From contig JBNGIQ010009412.1 of NCBI GenBank assembly GCA_049999765.1, forward strand, positions 26,869 through 90,868: a stretch of 64,000 nt of DNA, in the 5' to 3' direction. The translations under genes and the position numbers were made by a program. This document shows positions 12,843-24,189 of the stretch, in pieces. This stretch comes from Phaeoceros laevis. Lineage: Eukaryota > Anthocerotophyta > Anthocerotopsida > Notothyladales. How positions within the stretch are numbered: position 1 is the first letter of the stretch; each line of letters begins with the position of its first letter. The notes under the pieces are model-generated. The model was not told the DNA's origin. It ran no database searches and was given only the letters and a program-made list of their open reading frames with translations.

Positions 12843-14031
12843 ATGAGCTCACCAGCTCGCACAATGCTTCTTCTGCAGCATCTCATGTTCCTGTCATTCC
12901 TCGCTGTTTCTTCCTTGCCAGCGTTCTCTTCATCATCAGTTGCTTCCAAGAATGGTGCCACGGTGAAGCTGCAGCCGACGCTGGAGGAGATCCCAGGCGG
13001 GAGCCGCGCAATCTGGCAAATCCCTCCCTCGCCGGAAGCCATCTTGTTCGTGGCTCACGGGCTCAACCATGGCCCCGAGGTGTTCTGGGACCCCAACTCC
13101 AGCTGCCCTGCCTGCTCGGGCCTGCCCGAGGAGAGGCTCATCACCATGACCGCCCTGGCTGGCCGCTACGCCGTGCTCACTGTGGCGGCACTCATGAAAG
13201 TCGGTTGGGACAAGCGGCCTGATTTGGAGGTGAATGTGGATTTCCAGCAGGTGACTGCCTTCCTCCGTTACTGGAGGGACCAGCACGGCTTGACGGATCT
13301 GCCGCTCACTGCCTTTGGCTTGTCCAGAGGAGGCGACTTCGCTAGCCTGTTGCCGCTGGGGGAGAAGGTGGAAGGCCTTGTGCTCATGATCTCTGCTGGG
13401 AATGACCAAGCTTTCGCAGCAGCTACCACAGACGGCGGATTGTGGCCTTACCCACCTACTCTCTTCATTTATGTAAGTACATCGCTGCACCTCCAGGCCC
13501 TTTTGAATTAAGAGCTTGCTCTGCCTGCCAGTGTTAATCTTGTGTGCACTTCCGTTTGTTGGTTTGTTGCAGATGCCAAAGGACAACATGACAGCTGACT
13601 CTGTGAAGGAGAACACAGCTCTCTTGTCAAACAATGGCCTAATCACTGAAAATCTGCTCTGCAATTCTTTCCCCGTCTACGAGACCTATTTTTCAGAGAG
13701 GATCACAGGGCTTGACAAGACCCTATCGAAGTCCATCTTCAGAGCACTGGGAGCCAAAGGCTACCTCACACCGGAAGGCTACATCAGCAAGCCCGATCCA
13801 GTGAGCTGGGAGAATTACGGTCACTGGGACTGGTCTCGGGTGGCGAGAATGCTGCGGGTCCTGCCTTCCGAGGGGAACGCCTCCTTCGCATGGGACGAGG
13901 AAGTAGCAGAGGAGCTCAGCTTGAGCTTTGCCTTCCACTGCTGTTCCGGATTCCGGGCCCAGGAATTGCTAGATTGGCTCGGCCGAGCATGGAAACGCCC
14001 CGCTCTGGCTCAAGGATGGGCGTCCCTTTAG
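12843..14031 (+). CDS. Alpha/beta-hydrolase-fold protein with N-terminal signal peptide
   Basis: Two exons (12843-13472 and 13573-14031, GTAAGT donor, TTGCAG acceptor) give about 362 residues. Near the N-terminus is a hydrophobic stretch (MLLLQHLMFLSFLAVSSLP) followed by Ser-rich sequence, as in a secretory signal peptide; Met at 12864 is an alternative start directly before it. ILFVAHGLNHGPEVFWDP resembles the first strand and oxyanion loop of an alpha/beta hydrolase, and AFGLSRGGDFAS supplies the GxSxG nucleophile elbow. Cysteines in the SSCPACSG region and a late CC pair suggest disulfides and an extracellular or vacuolar location. Substrate is unknown. The family assignment rests on motifs, and I cannot identify the catalytic Asp/His with confidence. 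Confidence 0.75.
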
Positions 14032-14455
14032 CTCCTCCTCACTTGTATGAATCTTAGGGCTGGAGCACCGAAGTATGGTGTGACAGACAGACCTCAGGGA
14101 CAGTTTCTGACTGGCTGTGCTCCAGTTGAGTCGACCAGTTCTACAAAGAGGGCCATTGCCTTCAACCTTGGCAAAACCTCTGCCATCTCCTCTGTGAATG
14201 GAAACGCTAAAAAATTAGTGAGGCAGAAGAGTAAGCTACTTCTGTCTGTTCTCTACCCGCAACAATTACAGCCCATTACAGAGCAGCTACGTCTAGCAAC
14301 TAAGCTCAAGCACCTTACGGCTATATTTAACGATGCGTAACACTTCTTTATAAGTGAGGAGGAGGATACCTTCACGTTGTCTCGCCATCACTCTTTGTGC
14401 TCAGGGCCGCAGTTGGTTTCACGGAGCAGGCACCACTGACTTTGATCGGGCCAAA

Positions 14456-14662
14456 ATGACGCGCGGAAACCAGAGAGACCGCGATCGGGAGCGCGCAGCC
14501 GCCAGGACCGGTCCTGGCTCTGGCAAGAAGGGGAAGGATGATGGCCTCAAGCCGGAGCAGCGCAGGGAGCGCGACGCCAAGGCTTTGCAAGAAAAGGCCG
14601 CCAAGAAGGCTGGTACCTCGGGAGACGCCGGAGGAGCAGCCGCCAAGGCTCCTCCCAAGTAA
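14456..14662 (+). CDS. SERF/4F5-family small basic protein
   Basis: A 68-residue single-exon frame starting MTRGNQRDRDRERAAART, the hallmark N-terminus of the 4F5 (SERF) family. It continues with GKDDGLKPEQRRERDAKALQ and a Lys/Ala/Gly-rich disordered tail, as in plant members of similar length. Animal SERF proteins modify amyloid aggregation; plant function is not established. The frame is open upstream of this ATG, but homology begins exactly here, so this start is preferred. Confidence 0.85.
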   Translation: MTRGNQRDRDRERAAARTGPGSGKKGKDDGLKPEQRRERDAKALQEKAAKKAGTSGDAGGAAAKAPPK

Positions 14663-15636
14663 CCCTCGCACTTCTGAGGCAGCAATCTGAAATCTCGGGG
14701 AAGGGGAAGCAGAAGACAAAGGCCGGATGTATCGTGGAATGGAGTGTTTTGGTCTCATCTGCCTGGAGTCAATCCGACGCTTGCAGATGTAGCTGATACA
14801 TGTGCTGTTGTTATTGGTGCTTATATCACACAAGTTCGCTGCTGCCGGGCTGTGCTGTGCATAACCTGATTGGCAGCTAATAGGTTTGCTGCTTGCAGTA
14901 ATTTGTTGATTAGGTGATTAGCTGCGGCACGTTCAATTGCCAGGGAGGTTTGAGATATCGACAACTGAACGTGCCATGGCTGTTGCAAATTCCATCCACA
15001 CTGTGAAATGAAAAAGGGAAGGAGAGAGTGAGGAAAGAGTCCGAAAGACCGTTACCACTTGGAGCATGATCCATTCCGCGGGAAGCGGCCGGAAGAAAGG
15101 AATCAAAGGATCCTTGTAGTAACGATGCCTTTTTTTTGGACAGGCCTAGGAGTTATCCGGTCCGATACTCTCTGGAAAGCGAGGCCCTGACCGTACATGT
15201 AGAGTGTATGCCTGGCCCAATCATGTTCACAACCTGCAGCCTGGATTTGGCAGGCTGTGCATGCAGCTAGCTATGTCTATCGCTGACATCACCACCATTT
15301 CTTGGTCGTTGGCGCGATTAGGGTTCCCGTCGGCTATGGCGGATAATTGGGAGTAGGTGGACGGCAGAATTGAAGCACTCCCACCTGCCCTTGCTCGTCG
15401 TGGCGGCAAATTCTAGGCAGGTGTGCCTCCCTGCTTGTCCCTCTGTCTTGTTATTATTGTACTTTCATCGCATCCACTACGATTACGTACAGGGATATGC
15501 CCGAGATTGATTCCAGCTCTCTTGATCCTGATTTTCTTCAGACTTTGCATGTAGCAGCGGTTTCGTGTCTGGATTGCCATCGGTGTGCGGATTTAAAGCC
15601 AGGCAGAGGAGGGGAGCGGGCGAGCACTTGTGAAAC
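14663..15636. other. Intergenic region upstream of PFP-alpha
   Basis: Holds the 3' end of the SERF gene and the PFP-alpha promoter/leader. A short imperfect inverted repeat lies at 14926-14975 (about 14 of 16 bases pair, loop about 20). An upstream ATG at 15497 opens a 79-codon frame ending at 15736, overlapping the PFP start in another frame. Confidence 0.5.
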
Positions 15637-17460
15637 ATGGCTGGCCAGTTCGGGGAGCTCTCAGGGTTGCAGCAGCTGCGCACCAGCTACCAGCCGGAGC
15701 TGCCTCCGGCGCTGCAGGGGGACGCTGTGGAGGTGATCCTGGGTGATGCTACAACGGCAAGTGATTCGTCGGACGCGCATGCCATTTCCAGAGCGTTTCC
15801 GCTCACTTACGGGCAGCCGCTGGTGCACCTGGTGGCGGCGGGCAAGAAAGGGACGGAGCCTGCTCTGAGAATCGGCGTGGTGTTCTGCGGGCGCCAGTCT
15901 CCGGGGGGGCACAACGTGGTGAGCGGGCTGTTCGATGCGGTGAAGAAGCACAACAAGGATAACGCCTTGCTCGGGTTTGTGGAAGGCACTGAGGGCCTGT
16001 TTGCGCAGAAGACCTTGGAGATTACGGAGGAGCTGCTTGCGCCGTACAGGAACCAGGGCGGGTACGACCTCCTGTGCCGGACAAAAGATCAAATTAGGTC
16101 TGTGCAGCAGGTGAACGATGCCAAGGTTGCCTGTGCGGCTCTGAAGCTGGATGGACTGGTGCTTATTGGAGGGTGCGGGACCAACACGGATGCTGCGCAG
16201 TTGGCAGAAACGTTCGCAGAGACTGGGTGCAGGACCAAGGTGATCGGGGTGCCGGTCACGCTGGATGGGGATTTTAAGAACCAGTTTGTGGAGGCAGACG
16301 TCGGGTTTGACACCACTTGCAAGGTCTACTCTCAGCTGATCAGCAACATCTGCACTGATGCCTTGTCTGCGGAGAAGTATTATTACTTCATCCGTCTCAT
16401 GGGGAGGAGGTCGTCCAATGTGTCTCTGGAATGTGCTCTGCAATCGCACCCCAACGTTGTCATTCTCTCGGAAGAGGTTTCCACATCGAAGATGACCCTG
16501 TTTGATGTCACCAAGCAGCTCTGCGATGCCATTCAGGCCCGAGCTGAGCTTGACAGGTACCACGGGGTTATTCTTCTGCCGGAAGGTCTCATAGAGAGCA
16601 TTCCAGAATGCTATGCTCTCCTCCAGGAATTGCACGAGCTCGTGAAGCAAGGCGTGCCTGTGGACCTCATTCCGTCGAGTCTGTCGCCCTGGGCATCTGC
16701 TCTTTTCGGGTTCCTACCACCCTTCATCCAGAAACAACTGTTGCTGGACAGGGAATCGGATGGGGCTGTCCAACTATCGCAAATTGAGACGGAGAAGCTT
16801 CTTGCTCAACTGGTGGAGACGGAGATGACCAAACGCACCAAGGCAGGCACTTACACAGGGAAGAAATTCAACGCCATCTGCCATTTCTTCGGATACCAAG
16901 CGAGAGGATCGCTGCCGTCCAATTTCGACTGCGACTACGCCTATTCCTTGGGTCACACTGCCTTTCACCTGGTGGCGGCAGGCTTGAACGGCTACCTGGC
17001 CACTGTGACCAACCTCAGGGAGCCTGTCTCAGAATGGAGATGCGGCGCGGCTCCCATCAGTGCCATGATGTCCGTCAAGAGATGGCTGAGAGGTCCTGGT
17101 GTATCGCAGCTGGGAAAGCCTGCTGTGCACCCATCCAAGGTCGACCTCCGAGGTAAACCCTACAAGTTGCTGCTGCAGAGCGGACATTCCTGGCTGCTGG
17201 AGGATTTGTACAGAAACCCCGGACCCATCCAGTTCCAGGGCCCAGGTTCGGACCTGCGAACTCTCACTCTTGCTCTTGAAGACCAGGATTACATTGGGCG
17301 GATCCAGCAGCTCCGAAGCTATTTGGACAAGGTGAAGACCATTGTTAAGCCCGGTTGCCCAGAGGAGGTTCTCAAAGCAGCTCTCAGCTCCATGGCCTCC
17401 ATCACTGAGGTGTTATCCGTCATGTCCGCTCCTTCGTATATTGGCTTTCGAGACGTGTGA
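15637..17460 (+). CDS. PFP-ALPHA: Pyrophosphate--fructose 6-phosphate 1-phosphotransferase, alpha (regulatory) subunit
   Basis: Cytosolic PPi-dependent phosphofructokinase interconverts fructose 6-phosphate and fructose 1,6-bisphosphate with PPi/Pi; the alpha subunit regulates the catalytic beta subunit. The 607-residue single-exon product starts [20 protein letters not shown]. The phosphofructokinase core shows [46 protein letters not shown] and [19 protein letters not shown]. The [11 protein letters not shown] and [20 protein letters not shown] forms match plant alpha rather than beta. The Asp in TLDGD is kept. The C-terminal part ([20 protein letters not shown], then [12 protein letters not shown]) is also alpha-type. 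Length is normal for plant alpha. Notably there is no intron, whereas flowering-plant alpha genes are highly interrupted. Confidence 0.93.
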   Translation: MAGQFGELSGLQQLRTSYQPELPPALQGDAVEVILGDATTASDSSDAHAISRAFPLTYGQPLVHLVAAGKKGTEPALRIGVVFCGRQSPGGHNVVSGLFDAVKKHNKDNALLGFVEGTEGLFAQKTLEITEELLAPYRNQGGYDLLCRTKDQIRSVQQVNDAKVACAALKLDGLVLIGGCGTNTDAAQLAETFAETGCRTKVIGVPVTLDGDFKNQFVEADVGFDTTCKVYSQLISNICTDALSAEKYYYFIRLMGRRSSNVSLECALQSHPNVVILSEEVSTSKMTLFDVTKQLCDAIQARAELDRYHGVILLPEGLIESIPECYALLQELHELVKQGVPVDLIPSSLSPWASALFGFLPPFIQKQLLLDRESDGAVQLSQIETEKLLAQLVETEMTKRTKAGTYTGKKFNAICHFFGYQARGSLPSNFDCDYAYSLGHTAFHLVAAGLNGYLATVTNLREPVSEWRCGAAPISAMMSVKRWLRGPGVSQLGKPAVHPSKVDLRGKPYKLLLQSGHSWLLEDLYRNPGPIQFQGPGSDLRTLTLALEDQDYIGRIQQLRSYLDKVKTIVKPGCPEEVLKAALSSMASITEVLSVMSAPSYIGFRDV

Positions 17461-17957
17461 AAGAGTCGCACTCAGAATTCTGAGCTTGCAAGGTAGAGGG
17501 CCAGAGACTGGCCTTCAAGGCAACATGTTTTGGCTGTTTTTTTGTAACGTAGGATACCCAGTGCTAAGTTCTGATGCTCAACAGGACGCGCGGCTTGTCA
17601 GATTTGGGCGAACTAGTGTGTAGCCATGTAAGCGGCGTCAGTCTAGCGAACTGCCGTTACCCAACCACAACTGTGTACTTCACACTACCTCACGGCCATT
17701 TTTATCCGACACGCGTGACCTGATCATGAATCTATTTCAAGTTCTCATCACAGTGTTTCATACCGTCGTCAACATGGAGGAGCCAGGTGGTAGAGAGGAT
17801 ATCGCATACCAGACCAACTCTCTCGTTACTGCAAGCGTAGGAAGACTCTGGAAGTGTCCTCCGTGGAAAAGTTGGATTGGCGCAAATAATAAACAAATAC
17901 CTGACCTAGCTTGGGTGTGGGATTTTGCAAGTGATCTGCTAACTACCAAGTGATCTG
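17461..17957. other. Tail-to-tail intergenic region
   Basis: 3' flanks of PFP-alpha (plus) and ERG28 (minus). No other gene seen. Confidence 0.5.
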
Positions 17958-18579
17958 CTAGTAGTTAGACAGCCTCCAGACAAGCATCCACAAGGTCGAT
18001 ATACCTGAAGACAGCAAAGAACGGAATGCGGAGAAAGTCAGCTGCATCTGTTTCTCCAATGTCCGAGCTTTGAGAGCAAATTTTACGACAGTACAGAAAT
18101 AGAAGGGAAAGCAAATGCTTCTTACCTCCCAAGGTGCCTACTGTGGAGAAATTAACCAACGACATGGTCTTGTAGATGAAGAACTCGGTGGAGAAATGCA
18201 GCATAACGTACACAAAAGAAAGGTGAGTTGCTGTAAAGAGTGCTTTGTTCTCCAGATCAGAAGCACACAAGAAGCACAGTGTGCATGTCAGTAACGTCCA
18301 GATGCCGAATGTCCTCCCATGGACCTCGGTCACTGTGGCCAGAGCAAGAAACAAGAGATTCAAGGCTGTGAAAGCTGATTAGGGTTGGCCAAACAACACT
18401 GCAATCCCAGCAAGGACAAGTGGCACACAACGACAGAACAGAGATAATGTGAAGCGCAGCGTACTTCCAGACTTGGAGAAAACAGCGGTCTTCAAGCCCC
18501 AGACGTTGAAGAAACCCCAATAGACAGACCACAGTCGCAGCAGGCCCATAAGGCACAGCCAGGCAGCTAGAGCCTCCAT
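17958..18579 (-). CDS. ERG28: ERG28-like sterol biosynthesis scaffold protein
   Basis: Small ER membrane protein that in yeast and plants tethers the sterol C-4 demethylation enzymes. Three minus-strand exons (18465-18579, 18126-18332, 17958-18004) join in frame to a 122-residue protein, the usual size. Exon 1 encodes MEALAAWLCLMGLLRLWSVY...FSKSG. The exon 1-2 join creates an ATG codon inside GMTEVHGRTFGIWTLLTC, the family signature. Exon 2 continues through LENKALF and STVGTLG. A short exon 3 supplies GISTLWMLVWRLSNY and stop, matching the plant terminus. Four hydrophobic segments are visible. It is divergent from the acyl-activating enzyme gene, with about 0.8 kb between starts. Confidence 0.9.
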
Positions 18580-19368
18580 CTTGACAGCCTTGCTTGCAAG
18601 AGTGACTTAGGTCTGAACACGTAGCACACTGAACATCAGTCACATGTAGATTCTATGAAAGTTCATCACAGGAAGCCAATGAAGCCATTCGGTTACATGC
18701 TAGTTCCTGCACAGCACCTCGACCTCAATTAGCTCCGCCAACAAGGCTTTAGCGTGGTTTAGTGACTGCGACAGGATGTCAGAAAGCAGACCACAGGATC
18801 CGGGCTGCTATGACAGATGGTCCGGTAAAAGCCGTCGCCTGCCAGTTTTGACTTCCTGCTTTGACCGCACCCCGCATAATTGGCGGAATGCAAATGCAGT
18901 CCTTGGCTCTCGTAAACTGGTCTACGCTAAAACGTGGAAATTAGTTTGTTGATGAAATTGTTGTTCCATCTCGCTGGGAGTGCTGCTATGGTGGATCGGC
19001 TTCATTCTGTCCTCGTGCTTGGAGATCCAACGTCCTGACTGAGTTCAGCCTGCGGTTGTATCGACCTTTCGAAAAGGTGTGGACAGAAGCAGTTGGAGGG
19101 GCTGGAGCTTGTGGTGAGACAGGTGAGCAGCTCAATCAAGTTCATCGCTGTTGAGGTCGTCTTCTTTCCGCAATTTCCAGCCAGGCTTGTGAAGGAGCAG
19201 GGTTACGCCCTCACACAGTCCGGAGCGGAATTGTTTATTTCAGCCGTATGCGCTCTACATCCCAGCGTACCTGCGGAATTGGCAACCAGTTGACAGGTCC
19301 TGTGGTGAGGAAGTGGTGGGTTTTTGGTTGTGATCAGAGTTCTCTGTGGTTCGTGAAGGTGCGAAAGT
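18580..19368. promoter_or_regulatory. Divergent promoter region between ERG28 and the acyl-activating enzyme gene
   Basis: The start codons point away from each other, so both promoters must lie in or near this 789-bp stretch. I see no convincing TATA box or named element and infer a promoter only from gene arrangement. Confidence 0.5.
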
Positions 19369-21130
19369 ATGGAGGATCTTCCCAAATGTGCAGCCAACTA
19401 CGTGCCTCTCACCCCTGTGACGTTTCTCGAGAGGTCCGCATTTGTCCATCCTGACCGACCGGCAGTGGTATATGGCCCCTACACCTACACATGGGCTCAG
19501 ACATACGAACGGTGCCGAAGGCTTGGATCTGCCCTTGTGGCTCGGTCTATAAGGAAAGCTGACAGGGTGCGTAATCATGTCATGCCCGCTTGCATACCTG
19601 TGCCATATAAAGTGCTGCTAGTCACAGATTGGACAAACGGATGCTAATCCAGGTGCTGTGCAGGTTGCCGTAGTTGCACCTAGTGTGCCAGCCATGTATG
19701 AAATGCATTTTGGGGTGGCTATGGCTGGGGCAGTGCTTACACCCCTCAACTATAGGCAGGATGCCAACACCATCTCCGTCATTCTGCGGCATTCCGGGGC
19801 TAAAGCTGTGTTCGTGGACAATGGCTTCATCTCTGTGGTGCATGAAGCTTTGAACATTTGGCCAACCTCTCAGCCGAAGCCTTGGATAGTTGTTGTGTAT
19901 GACAGGGTGGATCCGGAGCTGGCTGCAACCAACTACAGATTGAGACATGGAGAGGAGGAGTACGAGACTTTGCTCCGTGCAGGCAATCCTAAGTTCGATA
20001 TTATTTGGCCTACGGATGAGACATCACCAATTTCTCTCAACTACACTTCTGGTACCACAGCAAGCCCCAAGGGTGTTGTGTACAGTCACAGGGCAGGGTA
20101 CCTTAACGCTGTGGCGGCTACTGTACAGGCTGGCTTGAGTGCACAGAAGGCTGTGTTTCTTTGGACTCTACCCATGTTCCACTGCAACGGGTGGTGCTAC
20201 ACTTGGGGGATGGCAGCAATTGCTGGTACAAACATCTGCTTCAGGCAACTGACCCCGGGTGCTGTTTATGAAGCCATCGTCAAGCATGATGTTACGATGA
20301 TTTGTGGGGCCCCTATCGTGCTCAATACGATTATGAATGCACAACCCCATGAGAAAAAACCTTTGCCTGGAAAGGTGACTGTGTTGGTTGGAGCTGCACC
20401 ACCTCCTCCCACTGTCCTGGCCAGAATGGAGCAGGCAGGGTTTGAGGTCATTCATGGGTATGGTCTCACTGAGGTAGGAGGACCAGCCACACTTTGCGAC
20501 TGGAAATCAAAGTGGGATGTGCTAACCCTCGAGGAGCGGGCTGCTCTGAAAGCTCGCCAGGGTGTGAGACACTTGGCATTGGAAGGTGTTGCTGTAATGG
20601 AACCTCAGTCTATGACTTCTGTTCCAAGTGATGGAAAGACTACAGGGGAAGTCATGTTACGTGGAAACACCGTCATGTCAGGATACTTCAAAGATCCGAA
20701 AGCAACCAGTGAAGCTTTTTATGGAGGCTGGTTCCACACCGGTGATATTGGAGTGATGCACCCTGATGGCTACCTGGAGCTGAAAGACCGGTCAAAGGAC
20801 ATCATCATCTCTGGTGGAGAGAACATCAGCAGCATTGAGGTAGACACGGTCCTCTTCCAGCACCCTCATATTCTGGAAGCTGCAGTGGTTGCTCGACCAG
20901 ATGAGAGGTGGGGAGAGACACCTTGTGCTTTTGTCACTTTGAAAGAAGGCTCCCCTCCGGTATCTGAGGCCCAAGTCATACAGTTCTGCCGACCCCGATT
21001 GCCTCACTATATGGTCCCCAAGACAGTTGTTTTCGGACCCTTGCCAAAAACCTCCACAGGAAAGATACAGAAATTCGAACTCAGGGCAAGGGCTAAGGCC
21101 CTTGACAGACGGACATTGAGCAAACTGTAG
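19369..21130 (+). CDS. Acyl-activating enzyme (AMP-forming CoA ligase), predicted peroxisomal
   Basis: Activates a carboxylic acid as acyl-AMP, then acyl-CoA. Two exons (19369-19566 and 19664-21130) give about 554 residues. The N-terminus (NYVPLTPVTFLERSA) is that of the plant AAE clade containing AAE1 and benzoyl/short-chain CoA ligases. Motifs in order: LNYTSGTTASPKGVVYSHRA (phosphate-binding loop), HGYGLTEVGG, WFHTGDIGVMHPDGYLELKD, RSKDIIISGGENISS, and SSTGKIQK-like KTSTGKIQK with the conserved Lys. The last three residues are SKL, a canonical type-1 peroxisomal targeting signal. Candidate substrates include short- or medium-chain fatty acids, cinnamate or benzoate; sequence alone cannot choose. 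Confidence 0.9.
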
Positions 21131-21923
21131 AAAGTCGAACTTTGACAGCCAAAGTTTTTCAGCCACGAGGGAAACATTCGTCTTGCCTCAAATTAAACTC
21201 CAGTGGTGTTGACCTTCATATAACCTTAGTTAACTCGATGAACTCGATCATCACGTTTCATCGTCACACACGAAAGGAACGCGCAGAAAATATCGCGTGC
21301 GGTGTTTTGACCAACTTGGCACTTGCCCTCTGGCACGGTCCTACTTGCTAGCTGCCGTTTCTCCCTCGGATTCGGGAGCCTCTGGAGAATGGTCATTTGT
21401 CGATCTGGCGCTCTTTGCATGCGTTGCGCTGGCCCGAGCACGACGAGGTTGGTTGGAAAAGCTGTGATGCCATATTAGTTGACTGCCTGCGCCACAGGTA
21501 GTGCTATCAGCTGAACTGTTGCTCCGCGGAGGTGGTCCTCGAAGGAGTTGCCCTTGTTATCAGAGGTAGGCGCAGCTCTGCAGCTTGTGAGTGACTCCAA
21601 ATTTGCTGAACACTGGTGCTCCGGTTTGTGCCGTCCGAAGTCACAATCTGGCCAGATGCAGGAGCGATTGTGAGCGTCCTAGTGTTAAGTGTACGCTGGA
21701 GGTAGCAGCTTTGAACCGGAGCATTCTTCCTGCTGGCGGGAGACATTGATGCGGCTGAGATGCAGTGAGGACTGCTGCAGCAAGGAAGGTGAACCAGTTC
21801 GGCAGGTGGGCTGCTGTGACTTGGTATCAGTTGGATGTGGAATGACCTGCAGGTGACGGAACTCTAAGCAGACCGTTTTTACACAGCTGACAGTTCAACT
21901 GGGAAAGGCTGGTTTGGCTGAAA
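21131..21923. other. Intergenic region, nothing recognised
   Basis: 3' flank of the acyl-activating enzyme gene and upstream flank of the next frame. No domain-bearing frame and no obvious repeat. Confidence 0.5.
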
Positions 21924-22451
21924 ATGATCATGGAAACGACAGTCTTTATTGACAAAACGTTGGCTAAGGTTCCAACTGCATTCTCGTCTCATATGCCAGG
22001 ACGTTACAAAGTGCAGAGAATTCCAACCAGGCTTGTAAGCAACAGAGGAATGCAGTGGATTTGCAAGGTAGAAGATCATTCTGCCGATTGCAAGACATGC
22101 GAAGCACAGCCTCTCTCCACAGGGTTAGAAATAAGTTCAGTGCCAGCAGCGGATGCCGAGGTTGTGGATGTGTTTCGGGAGGACACTTCAGGGACTTGCA
22201 TCCCTGAGCCTGTATCCCCACCTCTTCCAAGGAAGTCATACCTGCAGAGGCGTGCAATTTACCACAAGCAGCTGGTGGCCAAGAAGCTCTCTGTAATTAA
22301 GGAGCAGGTGGCGACGTTTATGGGTCCACGGGAGAAAGGAGACATGAGGGATGTGATTCTCATGAGTCTCTCCTTCGCCGTGCTAGTCTATATCTCTCAG
22401 CGGCTTGTCTGTGCCTACTGTCTCCTCCGCTCCATGGTACAGCACTTTTAA
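21924..22451 (+). CDS. Hypothetical protein with C-terminal membrane segment
   Basis: A 175-residue frame beginning MIMETTVFIDKTLAKVPTAF. I do not recognise it. The middle has several Cys residues (ICKVEDHSADCKTCEAQ), followed by a Pro-rich stretch (PEPVSPPLPRKSYLQRR) and a basic region (YHKQLVAKKLSVIKEQ). A hydrophobic stretch near the end (DVILMSLSFAVLVYISQRLV) suggests a tail-anchored protein. The layout (soluble region, basic helix, one terminal membrane helix) favours a real gene, but an upstream exon may exist and homology is untested. Confidence 0.45.
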   Translation: MIMETTVFIDKTLAKVPTAFSSHMPGRYKVQRIPTRLVSNRGMQWICKVEDHSADCKTCEAQPLSTGLEISSVPAADAEVVDVFREDTSGTCIPEPVSPPLPRKSYLQRRAIYHKQLVAKKLSVIKEQVATFMGPREKGDMRDVILMSLSFAVLVYISQRLVCAYCLLRSMVQHF

Positions 22452-22824
22452 CTGCCAACCCGCAAACGCTTGCTAATGTAGTTGAGTCCTACACCAGCCA
22501 GTCTGTCAAGCTTATGTGGGGAAAGCTCGAAACTTGTGGATAGAATACCAAGTACACTCAACAGCAGCCGTGATGTTGGAGAACCAATTTGCTGTAGAAA
22601 AGGTGGATATGTATTTTCTGCAGCATGGCATTGTAACAATGTCTAAGTCTAAACAAAGAGTTGTCCAGTGTGTTTCAACTGGTGCTGTTCACACGGGGTA
22701 CATGTTCTACAGTCCTTCGCAAAATTTAAGATGTGAGGTCTGAAATTCCGAAGCAATGGCGCCTCATTGCATGTTGCCGTTCTCTCTTGCCTTCTCAAGT
22801 AACTTGGGACACAAGAAAGCTGCT

Positions 22825-24189
22825 TCAAAACTCAAACCCCACCGATCTTTCAGGCTGTTGGCAGAGTATCCTGACCTGATCTCCCAAGGCTGAAAGCTCA
22901 GCTTCTTTGAAATCAAGACCAGCCCTTAGCGAGTCATTCTCAGACAGAAGCCTGGCAATCTCGGCGTCCTGCCGTCGTTTTCCAGCCTCCAGCCCGACCA
23001 CACGTGAAGTAAGACTGCGAGACAAACAAACAGCTCAGTATCGGCAAATGTGAAAGTAAGAAGGAAAACGAGGAAGACGGTAGTAAGGTCAAAACCTTTC
23101 AGAGACTTTCTCCACATCATGAATGCGTGTCTCCATGGACCTAATTCTGTCTCTGGCTTTCACAAGGTTATCCACACTCGACCTGAGGACCCCAAAGTCG
23201 TGCCTCACTCTTGACAGCTCCTTCTCGTTATCAGCAGCCCGTGAACGCTGCTTGGAGGTCTCGAGTTCCATATCCTCAAGTTTCATCTGCATCTCTTTCA
23301 ACGCCCCGGTTGTCCCCAAAGCCACCCTCTCCATCTCTTCTACTCGAACCCACATTTTCTCAATTTGACCACACTTCTCCTGGATTTCCTCTTGGCTTGT
23401 TCTGGATTTCTCCTTCTCTATACCTAGCACCGACTCCGCTACAACGGATCTCTTGACAAGGAGCTCCATCACTTCTGTGATCTGCATCACTGCGCTTGCT
23501 ATTCGCTCCACATACTCCCCCTCTCCCTTGTCGAGAAGCCCTTGCAGTGTGCCACTATCTACAGTGCTATCCTGCTTCAACAAACCGATATACCTCTCCA
23601 GCAGTTGCAGGTCTGCATTGTCCCCCCACTGCGCCATAGGTGTGCCCCTTTTGTCCACTAACCCTACACCCTCCTCATTTCTTATGCCACAAGATGCGAA
23701 AGCATACTGCGGTATCACCATTATCCTTGCTTTCGACCTGAGATACCCAAGCAATGTGTCTGTAGCCTTGATCCTTCGAGAGAGCACGTCAACCTCCTGC
23801 TTCCCACTGCTACTGCCACCTGCGAGACAGACTCTCAATTCCTCCATTTGACCATCCAATTCCGCTTCTCTGGCCTCCCACTTTGCTAAGTCGGCCTGCC
23901 AACCTTCCTCTGTCTGTTTGAGTTGCCCTTGCAACTTCCGCAACTCCTCTTCATGCTCCATTGCAGGATCCTGGACCCTTTCTGGAGCCTGACACAATCA
24001 AACGAATTATCACAGCCATTCAACCAGTGGTAAAAGCAAAACATTGTCCCTCACACATCCTTCGCAAGCACCACAACCACCACGACATCAACAAACTACA
24101 GACTGCAATCGCGTCCAAAACCTCACTCCACCTTTGTCTCTTACTTTGAAGCAAGTCAGAAATGTATGCATCCGCCACTTCCGCACCAT
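22825..24189 (-). CDS. Conserved plant coiled-coil protein ('myosin heavy chain-related' type)
   Basis: Three minus-strand exons (24145-24189, 23096-23988, 22825-23014) join in frame to 375 residues starting MVRKWRMHTFLTCFK. Most of the protein is heptad-like, E/K/Q-rich coiled coil (EEELRKLQGQLKQTEEGW; KLEDMELETSKQRSRAADNE). A non-coiled insert around residues 80-125 (LLGYLRSKARIMVIPQYA, then CGIRNEEGVGLVDKRG) matches a plant family I remember as annotated 'myosin heavy chain-related', including the later block ALGTTGALKEM and the C-terminal LLSENDSLRAGLDFKEAEL. That name is only descriptive: no motor domain is present. A cytoskeletal or organelle-tethering scaffold is possible but not shown. 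Confidence 0.75.

Noticed and set aside
15661-16650. 329-codon open frame on the minus strand
   Set aside because: It is the antisense of PFP-alpha, whose protein matches its family end to end. GC-rich codon use creates the open antisense frame.
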